Source: Odiellus spinosus (Eukaryota; Arthropoda; Arachnida; Opiliones; Phalangiidae). From it: a stretch of DNA of 64,000 nucleotides. The stretch's first letter is position 1. Every line of letters begins with the position of its first letter. Where the stretch lies: the NCBI GenBank assembly GCA_963920705.1, contig CAWUCO010000071.1, positions 178,405 to 242,404 of the forward strand, given 5' to 3'. This document shows, one piece after another, positions 11,481 to 22,769 of the stretch. The position numbers and the translations under genes were made by a program. Under the pieces are notes generated by a model. That model had not been told where the DNA came from and did no database searches. It saw nothing but the letters and a program-made list of their open reading frames with translations.

Positions 11481-12139
11481 GGGCAAAAAAGACGTACAAA
11501 TTCGGCCTATAGAAAGATTTAATAGTAGATTCACCCTTAAAAATGGAAATGTTTACATATATAGGGGTGACGTAAAAAATAACCGGTCCAAGGGTGGATT
11601 GTACTATAGGGACTCAGAAAGGGAGACATTTATACGTCAGAGGTTTCTATCTCTCAACTCTTAGTGTGTTCTTCCCCCTTAGTGAAGGAGTTACAGAAGT
11701 AGCCATTACAAACGACCCCCAGTAAGAGAGTTCCATGACGTCAGGCTTTCTTTCCCCCATGGCTCTTTGCTGTCTCCCTATAGAATGACTACATAATTTA
11801 AACTTTCCATAGGTCGAATTTATACGTCTTTTTTTGGATAATTTTTATTCATATTAATATTTATAAGTTCCTAATTTCTTAGACTCAGGCTTTCTTATTT
11901 CTTTAACCGTTAATTTTTAATTTTAACCCTTCACGGTTTTGAATTTTTAATTTCCGTACCTTTACGGCTTTGGTCCACTTTTTTAGAAGTGAGAAGCAAA
12001 CCTACGTTTTTGTATAATATACAACTAAATATTTTACCATTTTTAAAGAAAAAGTCTCACGATATGGAAAATTGCGAAGTTTATATTATTAATATATAAC
12101 TTATACCATTAGATGGCAAGTCTAATGATATTGAAGTTT

Positions 12140-14990
12140 ACAATAAAATGTAAGACTGAAGGAACAGATATTATATCAAAAATGTCTTTGCGAGCAAAGA
12201 CCCAGAAGGACACGTTATGATTTCGGAAGGCTGAAGCGACAGATATTATATCAAAAATGTCTTTGTGAACAAAGACCCAGAAAGATCTGTTATGATTTCA
12301 GATGGCTGAAGGGATAGATATGTTAAATTTTCTTTTAAAACGTAAAATTTAATTATAATCGCAATCTGACAGGATTTAGAGTCTAATTTCAAAACAACTG
12401 ATTAAATTCACTCGCAAATATTTAAGAAAAAACATAACAGGCGATTTTCTCCCATTGACCCTTAACATTAAATTTGGCTTAATTATTTTTCAGGGATTAC
12501 GTGTCAGCCAAAATAAAACTTTTCGTTCGATAGAAAAGGTTGGGTATTCTAATTTTCGACTTAGTCGTAAATTCATTCACAGAGATTTAAGTATATTTCA
12601 GACACATTTTTTATTCTTACTTTGAATTACTATTCGCAGAAATTAATAATTATATCAAGAAGTGTATTGCTTTGAATTTTCCCGCTCCATCAAATTTTCA
12701 TTGCTCTCCCTCCCTAGGCGCGGAGGCGAATATTAATGTAACGCGGTTTTGAAGCCCACGTGATTTGGACGGCCGCTTCACTTGGTACATAGAGAAAGAG
12801 TGGCACTGCGCCAAAAAACCAGTTCCTCTCAAACTTGTTTTATGGAGGATGTCAAATCAAAACTAGGCATAGGCATAGGCATAATATTTTCGATAAATTT
12901 AATTAAGTAGATTATTTTTTCAAAAATAAAATCCGGAGATGAATCATTAGTGTCAGTTATATTTTTAATAATTAACGCATTTGTTTGAGTCGATGCGATA
13001 AACATAAAATCACAGTTGTCACGCTGAATTTGTTTTGTTACTAAAGGTTTTAAATAAAGATCACACTGTTGTTTTGGCAGAGACAGAAGGTGAGCCGCAT
13101 TTTAAAATTGAGCTCGGTTTATTTAAGTAACCGTTAATGGATCAAGTTGCGAGCGATATAGACTCGGACGCCGTGAAAAAAAAAAAACCCCGGCAGCGGC
13201 ATGACCATGTTTCGGCTGCGGCTCGCCGAGTTTTTTCCATACCGGCGGCCGCGGCTCGCCGAGTTTTTTCCATACCGGCGGCCGCACCTCGCCGAGATTT
13301 TTCCATACCGGCGGCCGCGCCTCGCCGAGATTTTTCCATACCGGCGGCCGCGCCAAAAATATTGTTGAACGTAGCGCCGGGCTGGGAGCCGGGCGTAATG
13401 GGCGGCGTCGGAGTCTAGAGCGATAGTTTAATATCCAAGTTTCCACCAACTGAACTAACCAAGGCTTAGACCAATTCGAGTTTAAAGACTTTGGACTAAC
13501 AAATACGTGGTATTAAATTAAATTTAAAACTTATAATGTGAAACTGAGAAAGGTTAAAATGCAATTTGCGACTAAAATTCGATTATTTATGTAGGATAAC
13601 AAAAATATAATTGTTTATATCCGGTAATCGTAAAACCTTCAGTCTCGGGCGACGTGCGGGCGCCATTTTACTTGTTTACTATCGCATCTGTGAGACTGTG
13701 ACGCGCGACTATGACGGGCGCCCCACGTGATCTTAAAGTACTATTTTCAACATTTCCTCTCTCTCATTGGTCAATGCAAAAAGTGCTTTCGTCTGCTCAA
13801 GAAATTTGATGGAATACATGGTGAAAGTTGAAAATTCAATGAAGTAGTACACTTCTTGTTATAATTATTAATTTCTGCTATTCGTTAAAGACCACACGCT
13901 ATCCCGAAACCAGGGATTACTCAACGTCGTTGTTTCAAAGGCCATATCTACTCTAGAATGGGTGCTATTAAAAAGCTTTTTATGTCCTCGATATGTAAAC
14001 AAACCAAGGTTGTGAGATATGTGGCTTTATCACATGGATACTTTCTTTAACTATATGTATTTCGATAATTAATATTCTTAAATTTGTAATTGACGAATAC
14101 TCGAATACCGACCTTTAATTTCCGTTAAAACTCGGTTAAAACTACTTAAATTAATAATTTTTTATTATAACTCCTCGACTTTAGTCGAAGCAATTATGCG
14201 TGCTGAAATAAGAAGTTTATACAGAATAAAAATTCGCTGTATTTTAGTCCCAATTTAGGTTGCGGATTTCCAAAACCAAAATCCTTATGTATTTAGGTTT
14301 TAGCGCTAGAAAGTGATCTCTTTCAAGGGAATCATAAAATTATAAGGTTTTCCTCGAAGAAAAATAACTACGAATAATTTAAAAGGCCTATCTTTTCTGA
14401 AATTTGCCCCCTTTCAAATCCTCATTTGACTGCTCAATTTGTTACGGTCAACGTCGTCTGCTAAGCTAGAAAACAAGGTGAGTACAAAGGGGCTTTAAAA
14501 AACGCAAATAGTCTCTATATAATACTCATTCTTATAAACCGGCGAGTATTTTTAACGATCTGTTGAAGTACGAGTCGTAACAATTTGGGGTTAAAAAAAA
14601 GTGAACTCACATTATACTAAAAAAACAAAAAAAAAAAAAAACAATTCAATACACGTTTTCCCTGAAAAATAATTAAGCCAAATTTAATGTTAAGGGTCAA
14701 TGGGAGAAAATCGCCTGTTATATTTTTTCTTAAATATTTGCGAGTGAATAAAATCAGTTGTTTTGAAATTAGACTCTAAATCCTGTCAGATAGCGATTAT
14801 AATTAAATTTTACTTTTTAAAATAAAATTTAACATATATATCTGTCCCTTCAGCCATCTGAAATCATAACAGATCTTTCTGGGTCTTTGTTCACAAAGAC
14901 ATTTTTGATATAATATCTGTCGCTTCAGCCTTCTGAAATCATAACGTGTCCTTCTGGGTCTTTGTTCGCAAAGACATTTTTGATATATAA
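12140..14990. repeat. Inverted-repeat pair of ~330 bp inside the TIR element
   Basis: About 12170-12500 matches 14660-14985 in inverted orientation. Each arm ends in two tandem ~72-bp units containing ATCAAAAATGTCTTTG and CAAAGACCCAGAA. A further inverted match joins ~12630-12700 to ~13805-13885. The layout suggests a second fold-back element nested in the 5.77 kb one. No coding sequence of known type lies between the arms. Confidence 0.6.
13222..13353. repeat. 33-bp GC-rich tandem repeat, four units
   Basis: The unit CTCGCCGAGTTTTTTCCATA plus CCGGCGGCCGCG occurs four times, each with a GCGGCCGC octamer. All frames stay open across it because 33 is a multiple of three. The implied ~90-residue peptides are repeat artefacts with no recognised domain. 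Confidence 0.75.
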
Positions 14991-16400
14991 AAATGGAGCC
15001 GACCGAAAAAAGATCTAAGCGTACAAATGTTGCGAAAATTGCAGACGAACTTTTGTTACAAAGTTTGGGAGGATGGTACCAGAGGCTAAAGCTATGCTCC
15101 CATATTCTTATGGAACCTGAATGGATTCTTGTCGGAACTCATAGATGCACTGCACCAATGGGTGGTTTACGTTAGCGTTTAGAATTGTGGTGAACCCTCT
15201 CGCTTGCGCGATGGTGTCGTCTTCGATTGTGTCGGAAAACGTTTCTCACCGATATTTCGGTGATAAGAGGCCTCTTTATGTCTGTGTAAGAACATTACAC
15301 AATGAAAGATCTAGGGATTAAATATCACTTGTGTGTTAAATACCAGCTTGAGTGTTCAGCACGCGCCTGAGTTCAAGCGAAGGTAGTGTAAGCTTAGGCT
15401 TGCTGCAAACTCAATGTGGTTTGGATCATCTAAGTACAATTCTACTACTATACGCTAGTTGATAGATCGATTATACTCGGAGTAAATATAACCAGTTCAA
15501 GGGGAATTGGAGCATATAATTTAAAGCTGAGGCGGATTAATACTTAAAGATAGAAATCATAAGAAAAATGATAGTTATGAAAACTCTCTTTGAAGTATAG
15601 TAGGTTTCTTGTGTTTAAAAAACCAACAGTCTATATTTGAATAAAAAAATGCGCATCTGATGTTGGAGAAAACAAATCTAAAAAAAGGCTTCAGTTATCT
15701 CCACTATAAAGCCGGGAAACATTTCCCAAAAAAGAAATTTCAAAAGCATACGTGTCCAGTGAACTTCGTTACAGAGCAGAAGTAGTAAGAGAGCTATAAA
15801 GATTTAAGTCATGCTTTTATTGGATTAGAGATGTAGGCATTATAGAGATGGTTATTAAGGTAATTGACTGCTATTACCTTTGGACTTCGATTTGTTTGTG
15901 TATGTTACTATCGTTCAGCTAAATTATAGTTAAATATAAGTTGGAGGTTTAGGAGTACTAATTGTCAATAAAGATCAACCACCCTAGAATGTCATCACCA
16001 TTTGAAGTCAACAGAGCAACTTCACGGGTGCCATTTCCATTTAACAGCAGGAAGAGACGGCCTAGCCAGAAGCATTGAGACATAAAGCAGCTAGTGTTTT
16101 GAGACTCGACATGTTAGATGCCTACAGTCACATATAAAAATAACTATTCATTTGTAAATACTAACGGTGTGGAATTTAGTCTTTTTTTTTCAGCCTTTTT
16201 AAGGTATTTTTTTATTTTAGGAGTGCAGAAGGTCTTGTCAGCCTGCCAGCGGTTTTTGACAAGCTATATCCTTGGATTTTTCCAATGACAGATCATTCAC
16301 ACGTATGATGAAAACATCAGCAATGGTCCTCTATTAGAACGTCAGAACAAGGAATTCAGACGAAATCAATACCGGAAGTATTGGCAATCATCTACCGAGG

Positions 16401-16832
16401 AAGGGCTCAGTCTAGAATATCTTGGGTTTGTCCAAGAGTAACTTGATGGAGAATCTCCGTCGTTTCCGTGCTACCCCAGACTGAATCATTAGTTTTTATC
16501 AAATCATTGGATTTACAAAAGATAATTGCGCAGTACAGCCTAATGATACCGATGTATTTATTTATATTGCTAGAATTTGTATTCCACTTATTTACATCTA
16601 AAATAAACATTTCACACGGGTTTGTTTTATTTTCTTTTTAATAACTAAGTTAACTTTTATTATTTCAACATCTTTATTTATTAGACTTTCATTAGCGCGA
16701 TGTGCTAGCTATGAGCGACAAAGTATGACTGAAGATATTATCTTTTATTGCTTTAATAGTAACATCGGTTTCTGGCTTATCAGTATTTACACAATCGCTT
16801 ATCTATTTACACGGCCTACTCTAACAGGGTTA
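16401..16832. other. Right end of repeat copy A and its flank, no gene seen
   Basis: Holds the last ~220 bp of copy A with its AATAAA, then AT-rich sequence without a convincing frame. Confidence 0.3.
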
Positions 16833-16965
16833 TACCCTCTTCAGACGAGGCTTAATTAGCCGTGGTTTAATCAGATTTAACCGAGGTTTACAAAGCCTTT
16901 TCAGTTCAATAAACCATGGTTAAATCTGATTAAACCGGCTAGTTACGCCTCGTCTGAAAAGGGTA
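16833..16965. mobile_element. Short palindromic TA-flanked MITE
   Basis: 133 bp. TACCCTCTTCAGACGAGGC at the left matches GCCTCGTCTGAAAAGGGTA at the right, and the interior pairs through GGTTTAATCAGATTTAACC and its inverse. The TA ends suggest a mariner-type MITE. Confidence 0.55.
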
Positions 16966-16977
16966 TTACCAAGGTAA

Positions 16978-17130
16978 ACAATAATAAAGAAGATTAGATA
17001 TAAAGGCGCATTCACACGTGTATCCAAGATAAATTAATAAAGATTAGATAAAAAGGCGCGTTCACAAGTACCCAAGTTGAAACTGACTTAATAAAAATTA
17101 GATATAAAGACACGATCACACGGAGATTCA
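16978..17130 (-). repeat. Three reverse copies of the 50-bp minisatellite unit
   Basis: AAAGATTAGATATAAAGGCG and TTCACACGTGTATCCAAG are the reverse complement of the unit amplified at 35195-35810. Confidence 0.7.
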
Positions 17131-17268
17131 AGATATAGAGATGAGTATTTTATGGCGCGTATACTTGGAAATTGGAAATGAAGTTTCCTATTTCTGCTAA
17201 ATATTGCGATTGAGAAAATTTATATATATATTCATCTTGTAATCAAATATTAAATATATAATAATAAG

Positions 17269-17345
17269 TCTATATAAATAAAAATTAAAATTTGTCTCGC
17301 GTTCCAAGGGTGTATGTGTTTTTCCGATTCCGATGAAACTGGTGA
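17269..17345 (+). mobile_element. Helitron 5'-end-like fragment
   Basis: TCTATATAAATAAAAATTAA followed shortly by a TCCGATTCCGATGAAACTGG module resembles the 5' ends of many arthropod Helitrons, which begin with TC. I could not find a matching 3' hairpin and CTRR end, so only the left end is called. Confidence 0.4.
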
Positions 17346-18828
17346 GTTGTTGAAAGACTAAATTTAATTCTTGACTCTAAATAGTTAAGTCAAATTTTAA
17401 AAAGTAAAAGTAATCAAACAGATATTTATATTAACAAAGGAAATTATTCATAATTTAAATTTAAATACATACCTAATTACGGAAAAATATAATTTCAGAA
17501 ACGCGAAATTCATTACTAAATCTCAAAATCCGTAGGAAGATTTCGCAATCCATCGAAATCCGGAAAATAATTTCGAGATCCAGTACAATTTTCTCTGAGC
17601 GTCCGACCCCTCGGTTTGATATATCAGCCGGGAATTCAAGGCAAATGACTCTTTCAATTTTGCTTCATAGATTATAAGAGAGTGTATAGTTTAGATTAGT
17701 CATGTAAGCTCCGTCACCTAATAAATCGGTATTAGAAATTGGGAAGGAAGGCGAATTCTTACACAATAAAACTGGCGTAACACCCGTTTCAAGTAGTATT
17801 AATATTTTTAGATTATTAAAATGCTGAGACTGTCGCTAAGCTGTTTGAGCGTAGTCACTATACGCGCTAATAATAAAAGAAAATTGAAAGCAGAAGGGTG
17901 ACAATATCGCGCGATAATGCGCTATTATCGATCGATTAGGAGCGGAAAGTTAAATAAGGTTTCGATTTGAACCGGCTTAAATATTTGAAAACATTGTTAA
18001 AAGGATTAAATCCACAGCTAATCAAAGATCGTCCTTAAATATACCAAGTGCGAGTATCGGAGTCAATTTATAAAAAGAGAAAATATAGGAAATACAGTCT
18101 TCAAAGTTCACGAAAATAAGCGAGCTTTTCAGAGGCATTAGAGAGCCCCAGCGAAAAATAGAAATAAAAATGTTTTCCAAATAGAGGATAATAGAGGAAT
18201 AATTTTCCCTTAATTTTAGGTTTTCTATCGCGATTTTATTAAAAAAGGAATGGGAAAAGTATACGTAATCCAATAAAATAGGTGCAAATTCAAAATATCT
18301 TTCTGTCTCAATTTTTCAGAATAAATAATAAACAATAAAATATCGTTTTATTGTGAAATTCAGGAGCAAAGCTTTATATCCCAATTAACGTAGGACGGAG
18401 GTGATTTATTAATCCCTTTATAATCTAAAGAACCAATTGGAAAACTGCTTAACTCTTAGCACGCGACGGTATATACTGGAATATACTCGAGTTCAAGGAA
18501 AGTTGGTAACTAGTACTCTTATCCCAATGAGATCTCTCATTTTGTATCATTACGCGTTAACCTTATCCAGCTTACCAAATCTTCTTGCGAAAGAGTTTTC
18601 ATCGATTCGATTCTCCATGATTAAAACTTGGCTTTTCGAAACAACACTTACACGCAAGAACGCCAAATACGATAAATCGCCGTTCGAGCGTAGAGTACGC
18701 TTCTTTCTCTACGCTTTCAAAATGGAGAAGATTGTATACAACGTGATTGTAATGATGATGAATTCCAAGGTATCATCACGTCATTTTTCGTGAATTTTAA
18801 ATGACATAGTGTCCACGGTTTAGATATA
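17346..18828. other. AT-rich interval without a recognisable gene
   Basis: Two open frames of 83 and 118 codons (18022-18273 minus, 18437-18793 plus) show no domain, splice structure or repeat relationship I can name, and are likely chance. Confidence 0.35.
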
Positions 18829-19005
18829 ACTTATAAATTGATCACGGACGGATACTTCGTGGATAAGTTTTTTTAAAAATGTTTAATACATAATAAAATT
18901 TTTCTTTGCGAGCTTTCGGACCGAAGCCCCTTATCAAGCGATACTGATTCTTACAATTAATACATCGTTTAATTTCACCTCGTTGGGCGGTACATAGATA
19001 ACGTC

Positions 19006-19278
19006 GTGTTTTTTTTATTTATTATTTATAAACAAAAATATGTTGGCCATACACAAAGACTATCAAAGAAAAGAATAACGGAACATAAAAATTACATTAA
19101 ACAAAAGGATATAACTAAATCATTAGCTCTCCATTTAGATAAGAACCCAAAACACGAAATAGAATGGAACGAATTAAAAATAATTTGTACAGAAAATAAT
19201 TATTATCAACGAATATTTAAAGAAAGTGCATATATAAAAAAACGGGGAAAGTTAAACATAGAACCGGGCACTGTTTAA
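19006..19278 (+). pseudogene. Penelope-like GIY-YIG endonuclease fragment
   Basis: The peptide contains YVGHTQRLSKKRITEHK, the YIG half of a GIY-YIG nuclease with its downstream Arg/His helix, then HEIEWNELKII and YYQRIFKESAYIKK, matching the order in the fragment at 8372-8892. There is no reverse transcriptase and no start context. The first ~8 codons come from the inverted arm. Confidence 0.65.
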
Positions 19279-19383
19279 AAAATTGGGGTAAGCTTTGTAT
19301 ATAAATAATAAATAAAAAAACACGACGTTATCTATGTACCGCCCACCGAGGTGAAATTAAACGCTTGTAAGAATCAGTATCGC

Positions 19384-19411
19384 TTGATAAGGGGCTTCGG
19401 TCCGAAAGCTC
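19384..19411 (+). ncRNA. Degenerate hammerhead-ribozyme-like motif
   Basis: TTGATAA, a hairpin GGGGCTTCGGTCC, then GAAAGCTC. Compared with the hammerhead core (CUGAUGA, stem II, GAAA, minimal stem III, UC) two core bases differ. An inverted copy is at 18909-18936. Position near the Penelope-like 3' end is what the family predicts. Confidence 0.45.
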
Positions 19412-19749
19412 GCGAAGAAAATTTTTATTATGTATTAAACATTTTTAAAAAACTTATCCGCGAAGTATCCGTCCGTGATCAATTTATAAGTCATATTTCG
19501 TGTACTGGCGTTCGAGAGCAGTTGGCACGAACTATTTAATTACTTTCCCTGTGAGGGTAACGTCGCGTATCAATCAGCGTTGCATTTTGTCATTTTGTAA
19601 ACTACTCTTGAACAAAAGTATATATACCCGATAAATAGTTTGAAACGAATTTTAATGGCTGGAACCGTACGACTCAACAGCCAGGATGAGCTACTACTCG
19701 TTCGAAAACAACAAACGAATACTTAAGAAATAGAGCGCCGCGTGCCGCA

Positions 19750-21005
19750 AATTTTTCAAATTCGATATCCGTTTTCAAACTCGATATCCGTTTTCAAACT
19801 CGATTTCCAGTTTTCAAACTCGATATACAGTTATCAAACTCGATATCCGTTTTCAAACTCGATATTCGGTTTTCAAACTCGATATCCGTTATCAAACTCG
19901 ATATCCGTTATCAAACTCGATTAACAGTTTTCAAACTCGATATCCGTTATCAAACTCGATATCCGTTATCAAACTCGATATCCGTTATCAAACTCGATAT
20001 CCGTTATCAAACTCGATATCCGTTATCAAACTCGATTAACAGTTTTCAAACTCGATATCCGTTATCAAACTCGATATCCGTTATCAAACTCGATTAACAG
20101 TTTTCAAACTCGATATCCGTTTTCAAACTCAATATCCGGTTTTCAAACTCGATATCCGGTTTTCAAACTCGATATCCGGTTTTCAAACTCGATATCCGGT
20201 TTTCAAACTCGATATCCGGTTTTCAAACTCGATATCCGGTTTTCAAACTCGATATCCGGTTTTCAAACTCGATATCCGGTTTTCAAACTCGATATCCGGT
20301 TTTCAAACTCGATATCCGGTTTTCAAACTCGATATCCGGTTTTCAAACTCGATATCCGTTTTGAAACTCGATATACGTTTTCAAACTCGATATCCGGTTT
20401 TCAAACTCGATATCCAGTTTTTCAAATTCGATATCCAGTTTTTCAAACTCGATATCCAGTTTTTCAAACTCGATATCCGGTTTTTCAAACTCGATATCCG
20501 GTTTTTCAAACTCGATATCCAGTTTTTCAAACTCGATATCCAGTTTTTCAAACTCGATATCCAGTTTTTCAAACTCGATATCCAGTTTTTCAAACTCGAT
20601 ATCCAGTTTTTCAAACTCGATATCCAGTTTTTCAAACTCGATATCCAGTTTTTCAAACTCGATATCCAGTTTTTCAAACTCGATATCCAGTTTTTCAAAC
20701 TCGATATCCAGTTTTTCAAACTCGATATCCAGTTTTTCAAACTCGATATCCAGTTTTTCAAACTCGATATCCAGTTTTTCAAACTCGATATCCAGTTTTT
20801 CAAACTCGATATCCAGTTTTTCAAACTCGATATCCAGTTTTTCAAACTCGATATCCAGTTTTTCAAACTCGATATCCAGTTTTTCAAACTCGATATCCAG
20901 TTTTTCAAACTCGATATCCAGTTTTTCAAACTCGATATCCAGTTTTTCAAACTCGATATCCAGTTTTCAAACTCGATATCCAGTTTTCAAACTCGATATC
21001 CGGTT
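19750..21005. repeat. 19-21-bp minisatellite (TCAAACTCGATATCC family)
   Basis: About 60 units in three zones: mixed 19-20-bp units with TTATCAAACTCGATATCCG and CGATTAACAG variants (19755-20120), 20-bp units (20120-20400), and a homogeneous run of about 26 copies of the 21-bp unit TTTTTCAAACTCGATATCCA plus G (20405-20960). The 21-bp zone reads as an open heptad repeat on both strands, an artefact of period 21. It directly abuts the RT relic. Confidence 0.85.
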
Positions 21006-21009
21006 TTTC

Positions 21010-21990
21010 GAATTCCAGTCTTTGAACGCTGTCTAACCGAATATTGCAACGTTTCCGGTGCACAAGTGAACTTTCACAAATCCTTCGTTCTCTGGTGTGG
21101 AAGGTGGCGCCAGGACCCGCCAGTAATTACTCTACCGATACCCACTCGATCTGATGGGGGAAAATTTTTGGGCACTTTCCTTGGAAATGACCCCACGTAC
21201 GAGGCCCAAGACTGGCCTAACCTCACGACCCGTTTAAAAAGGGTTCTAGGCCGATGGAGCCGTTATCGGCATCTCTGTTCCCTTACCGGACGGATTTTGT
21301 TAATAAATCAACTCGCCGCGTCTGTCCTCTGGCATAGACTAAAAGTTTTAAACCTCCCCCCCCCCCCGATATCATTGTCCGCGAGTGGCAATCCACCCTT
21401 ATTAATTTCCTCTGGGCCGGTACCCACTGGGTGGCGGCAAAATCACTTTATCCTCGTCCCAATGTTTGCGGCCTTGGCTTGGTCAGCATTAGATGCAAGA
21501 CAGACGCTTTTCGCGTACAGAATCTGTCGTCTTTGCTTTTAAGTCAGGCCAACCCACACCCCGGATGTATCGTCGCATTGGATCTCGTATCTCAATACCT
21601 ACCCCCGTTTGTCAAACTCGCCCGCAGCATCTTAAATTCTCACTCACGGTTTTAAAGATACCTTTTCACAGCGCCTGTTTCAAGGCGTGGTTTCGCGCCC
21701 CCTTAAAAATTTCAGCCCCCTATCTGCTCAGGCCGCGTTTGTCTATATCCCCTTCGAGAACTCCCCGTTTCTAAAAACGGGGGAAGGTATTCCACTTAAG
21801 TCTCTTAATGTTGGCAGCGTACTCAATGCCGGTATTCGCACATTGTCCGCTTTGTTTGGCCCGGGGTCGCGATGGTTGCCACAGGGATTTTTCTTCCAAA
21901 ATAGGCCGCCCTCGCGCCTTTTCGTCCGACAGCATGAGATGAGACAAGAATATCTCAGTAAACTAAAGTGCACTCGGAAGGATAATTAAG
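21010..21990 (+). pseudogene. Tx1/L1-like non-LTR reverse transcriptase relic (3' part)
   Basis: The reading begins FERCLTEYCNVSGAQVNFHK, then KFLGTFLGND, a W-rich helix (LGRWSRYRHLCSLTGRILLI), NQLAASVLWHRLKVLN, shifts frame at a C-run (21357-21367), and continues FLWAGTHWVAAKSLYP...GLGLVSI. This is the thumb/connector region after the RT palm in Tx1/L1-like elements. A third frame continues from about 21687. The catalytic palm with its YADD-type box is missing, so it is a 5'-truncated or rearranged dead copy. Confidence 0.65.
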
Positions 21991-22168
21991 GGGTATTCGA
22001 GTTTTTCAAGCTTTTACGCGACTACTTGATCGTCCTTTCCAACGGCGGCGGCGAACCATCGAATGTAATAGCTACACTTTTGGTTTAGCTAAAAATAAGG
22101 CACTCTCCCTCCTTCGTAGGTAAAAGTCAGTCCACTTGCCTACAAAAAGAAGAGAAACCACTTCGCGG

Positions 22169-22331
22169 GTAGTAAAGGGGGTAGGCATCCTTCAGTATCA
22201 GGCATACAAAAGGGTATGAACTCATGCAGTGAGAGCACTGGGCTCATCTCCCTTGATGCCTACCCCCTACTACTTCGTCCCAACCTTGAAAAAAGCCAAC
22301 ATCTTCATGGTTCTCATGGAAGATGTTGGCT
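22169..22331. repeat. Two strong hairpins downstream of the RT relic
   Basis: GGGGGTAGGCATC pairs with GATGCCTACCCCC (22169-22273), and AGCCAACATCTTC pairs with GGAAGATGTTGGCT (22294-22331). They may be 3' UTR structures of the non-LTR element or terminal hairpins of a small element. Confidence 0.45.
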
Positions 22332-22351
22332 AGTTATTTAACGGCTCTTAA

Positions 22352-22763
22352 AGGGAGAATGCAACCTTATAAGTGATTTTTAATCGGTTCCGTATCGTTT
22401 AAATAGGCCTAATCCACCAGTAAAAAGTTTACAAAACAAATATTAAACTAGAAATAAATTTAAAACTTACTCAGAAAATAGGCTTAGCGGGATTCATTGA
22501 GATCCTGATTTCCTCACGTGCAAGGTCTAGCGACCAATCGTGGGGATCTCGCGTGAACGACCGGTCTTTGCTCATTGGTCGCTAGACCTTGCACCGAGGA
22601 AATTCAGGATCTCCATGAATCCCGATAAGCCTATTTTCCGGGCAAGTTTTAAATTTATTTTTAGTTTAATATTTGTTTGTTAATTTGTTTAATGATGGAT
22701 TAGGCCTAATTGAACGATAAGGAATAGTTAAAAAATCACTTGTTATTAGGTTGCATTCTCCCT
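22352..22763. mobile_element. Palindromic MITE with TTAA target duplication
   Basis: TTAA flanks both sides (22348-22351 and 22764-22767). The ends AGGGAGAATGCAACCTTAT and GTTGCATTCTCCCT are inverted copies, and most of the 412 bp folds back (GCAAGGTCTAGCGACCAAT pairs with its inverse near 22590). TTAA duplication is used by piggyBac and Kolobok families; AGGG ends lean to Kolobok. Confidence 0.65.
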
Positions 22764-22769
22764 TTAAGG

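Larger units (their letters stand above)
9363..15131. mobile_element. 5.77 kb TIR element with 7-bp target duplication, unclassified
   Basis: The ends CAAGAATCCATTCAGGTTCC and its reverse complement match perfectly for about 34 bp and imperfectly for ~95 bp. TCGGAAC is duplicated at 9356-9362 and 15132-15138. Copy B of the host repeat carries the single site TTGGTAC at 38075-38081, confirming the insertion. No transposase is readable. The inside holds a palindromic element, a ~90-bp satellite, a pair of ~330-bp inverted repeats and a GC-rich 33-bp array. A 7-bp duplication and ends starting CA would suit P-like, Dada-like or atypical hAT families; I cannot choose. Confidence 0.7.
1337..16620 (+). 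repeat. Dispersed ~3.2 kb repeat, copy A, split by nested insertions
   Basis: The copy survives as 1337-3071, 9113-9362 and 15132-16620, with large insertions between. It begins with a hairpin-forming module (1337-1370; core CTGAATTTTAGTTCAG between CCTCCCC and AGGT arms), continues through a GT-rich tract and a conserved block near 1400-1950, has a TATA box (CTATATAAA, 9333-9341) and ends near AATAAA at 16602-16607. The same order occurs uninterrupted in copy B (36554-39705) and in a more diverged copy C (42509-45190). No long reading frame is conserved between copies. It may be a non-autonomous retroelement or a repeated non-coding transcription unit; the class is unknown. Confidence 0.7.
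18829..19491 (+). mobile_element. Second Penelope-like fold-back fragment
   Basis: Arms 18829-19030 and 19299-19491 are inverted copies, with a GIY-YIG-type coding fragment between and running into them. This repeats the architecture at 8.09-9.0 kb with an unrelated arm sequence, so it is another Penelope-like family with the same inverted 3' end. Confidence 0.65.

Noticed and set aside
13123..13449. Three GC-rich frames with RRVFSIPAA or GMEKSRR repeats
   Set aside because: Read-through of the 33-bp array in several frames, with no domain or splice support.
14993..15175. 60-codon frame MEPTEKRSKRTNVAK at the right TIR
   Set aside because: Mostly TIR sequence running into the flanking repeat; no match to a transposase N-terminus that I can support.
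20361..21542. 393-codon frame of QFFKLDI repeats
   Set aside because: The first two-thirds is the 21-bp minisatellite, open on both strands because its period is a multiple of three; only the RT-like tail is meaningful.
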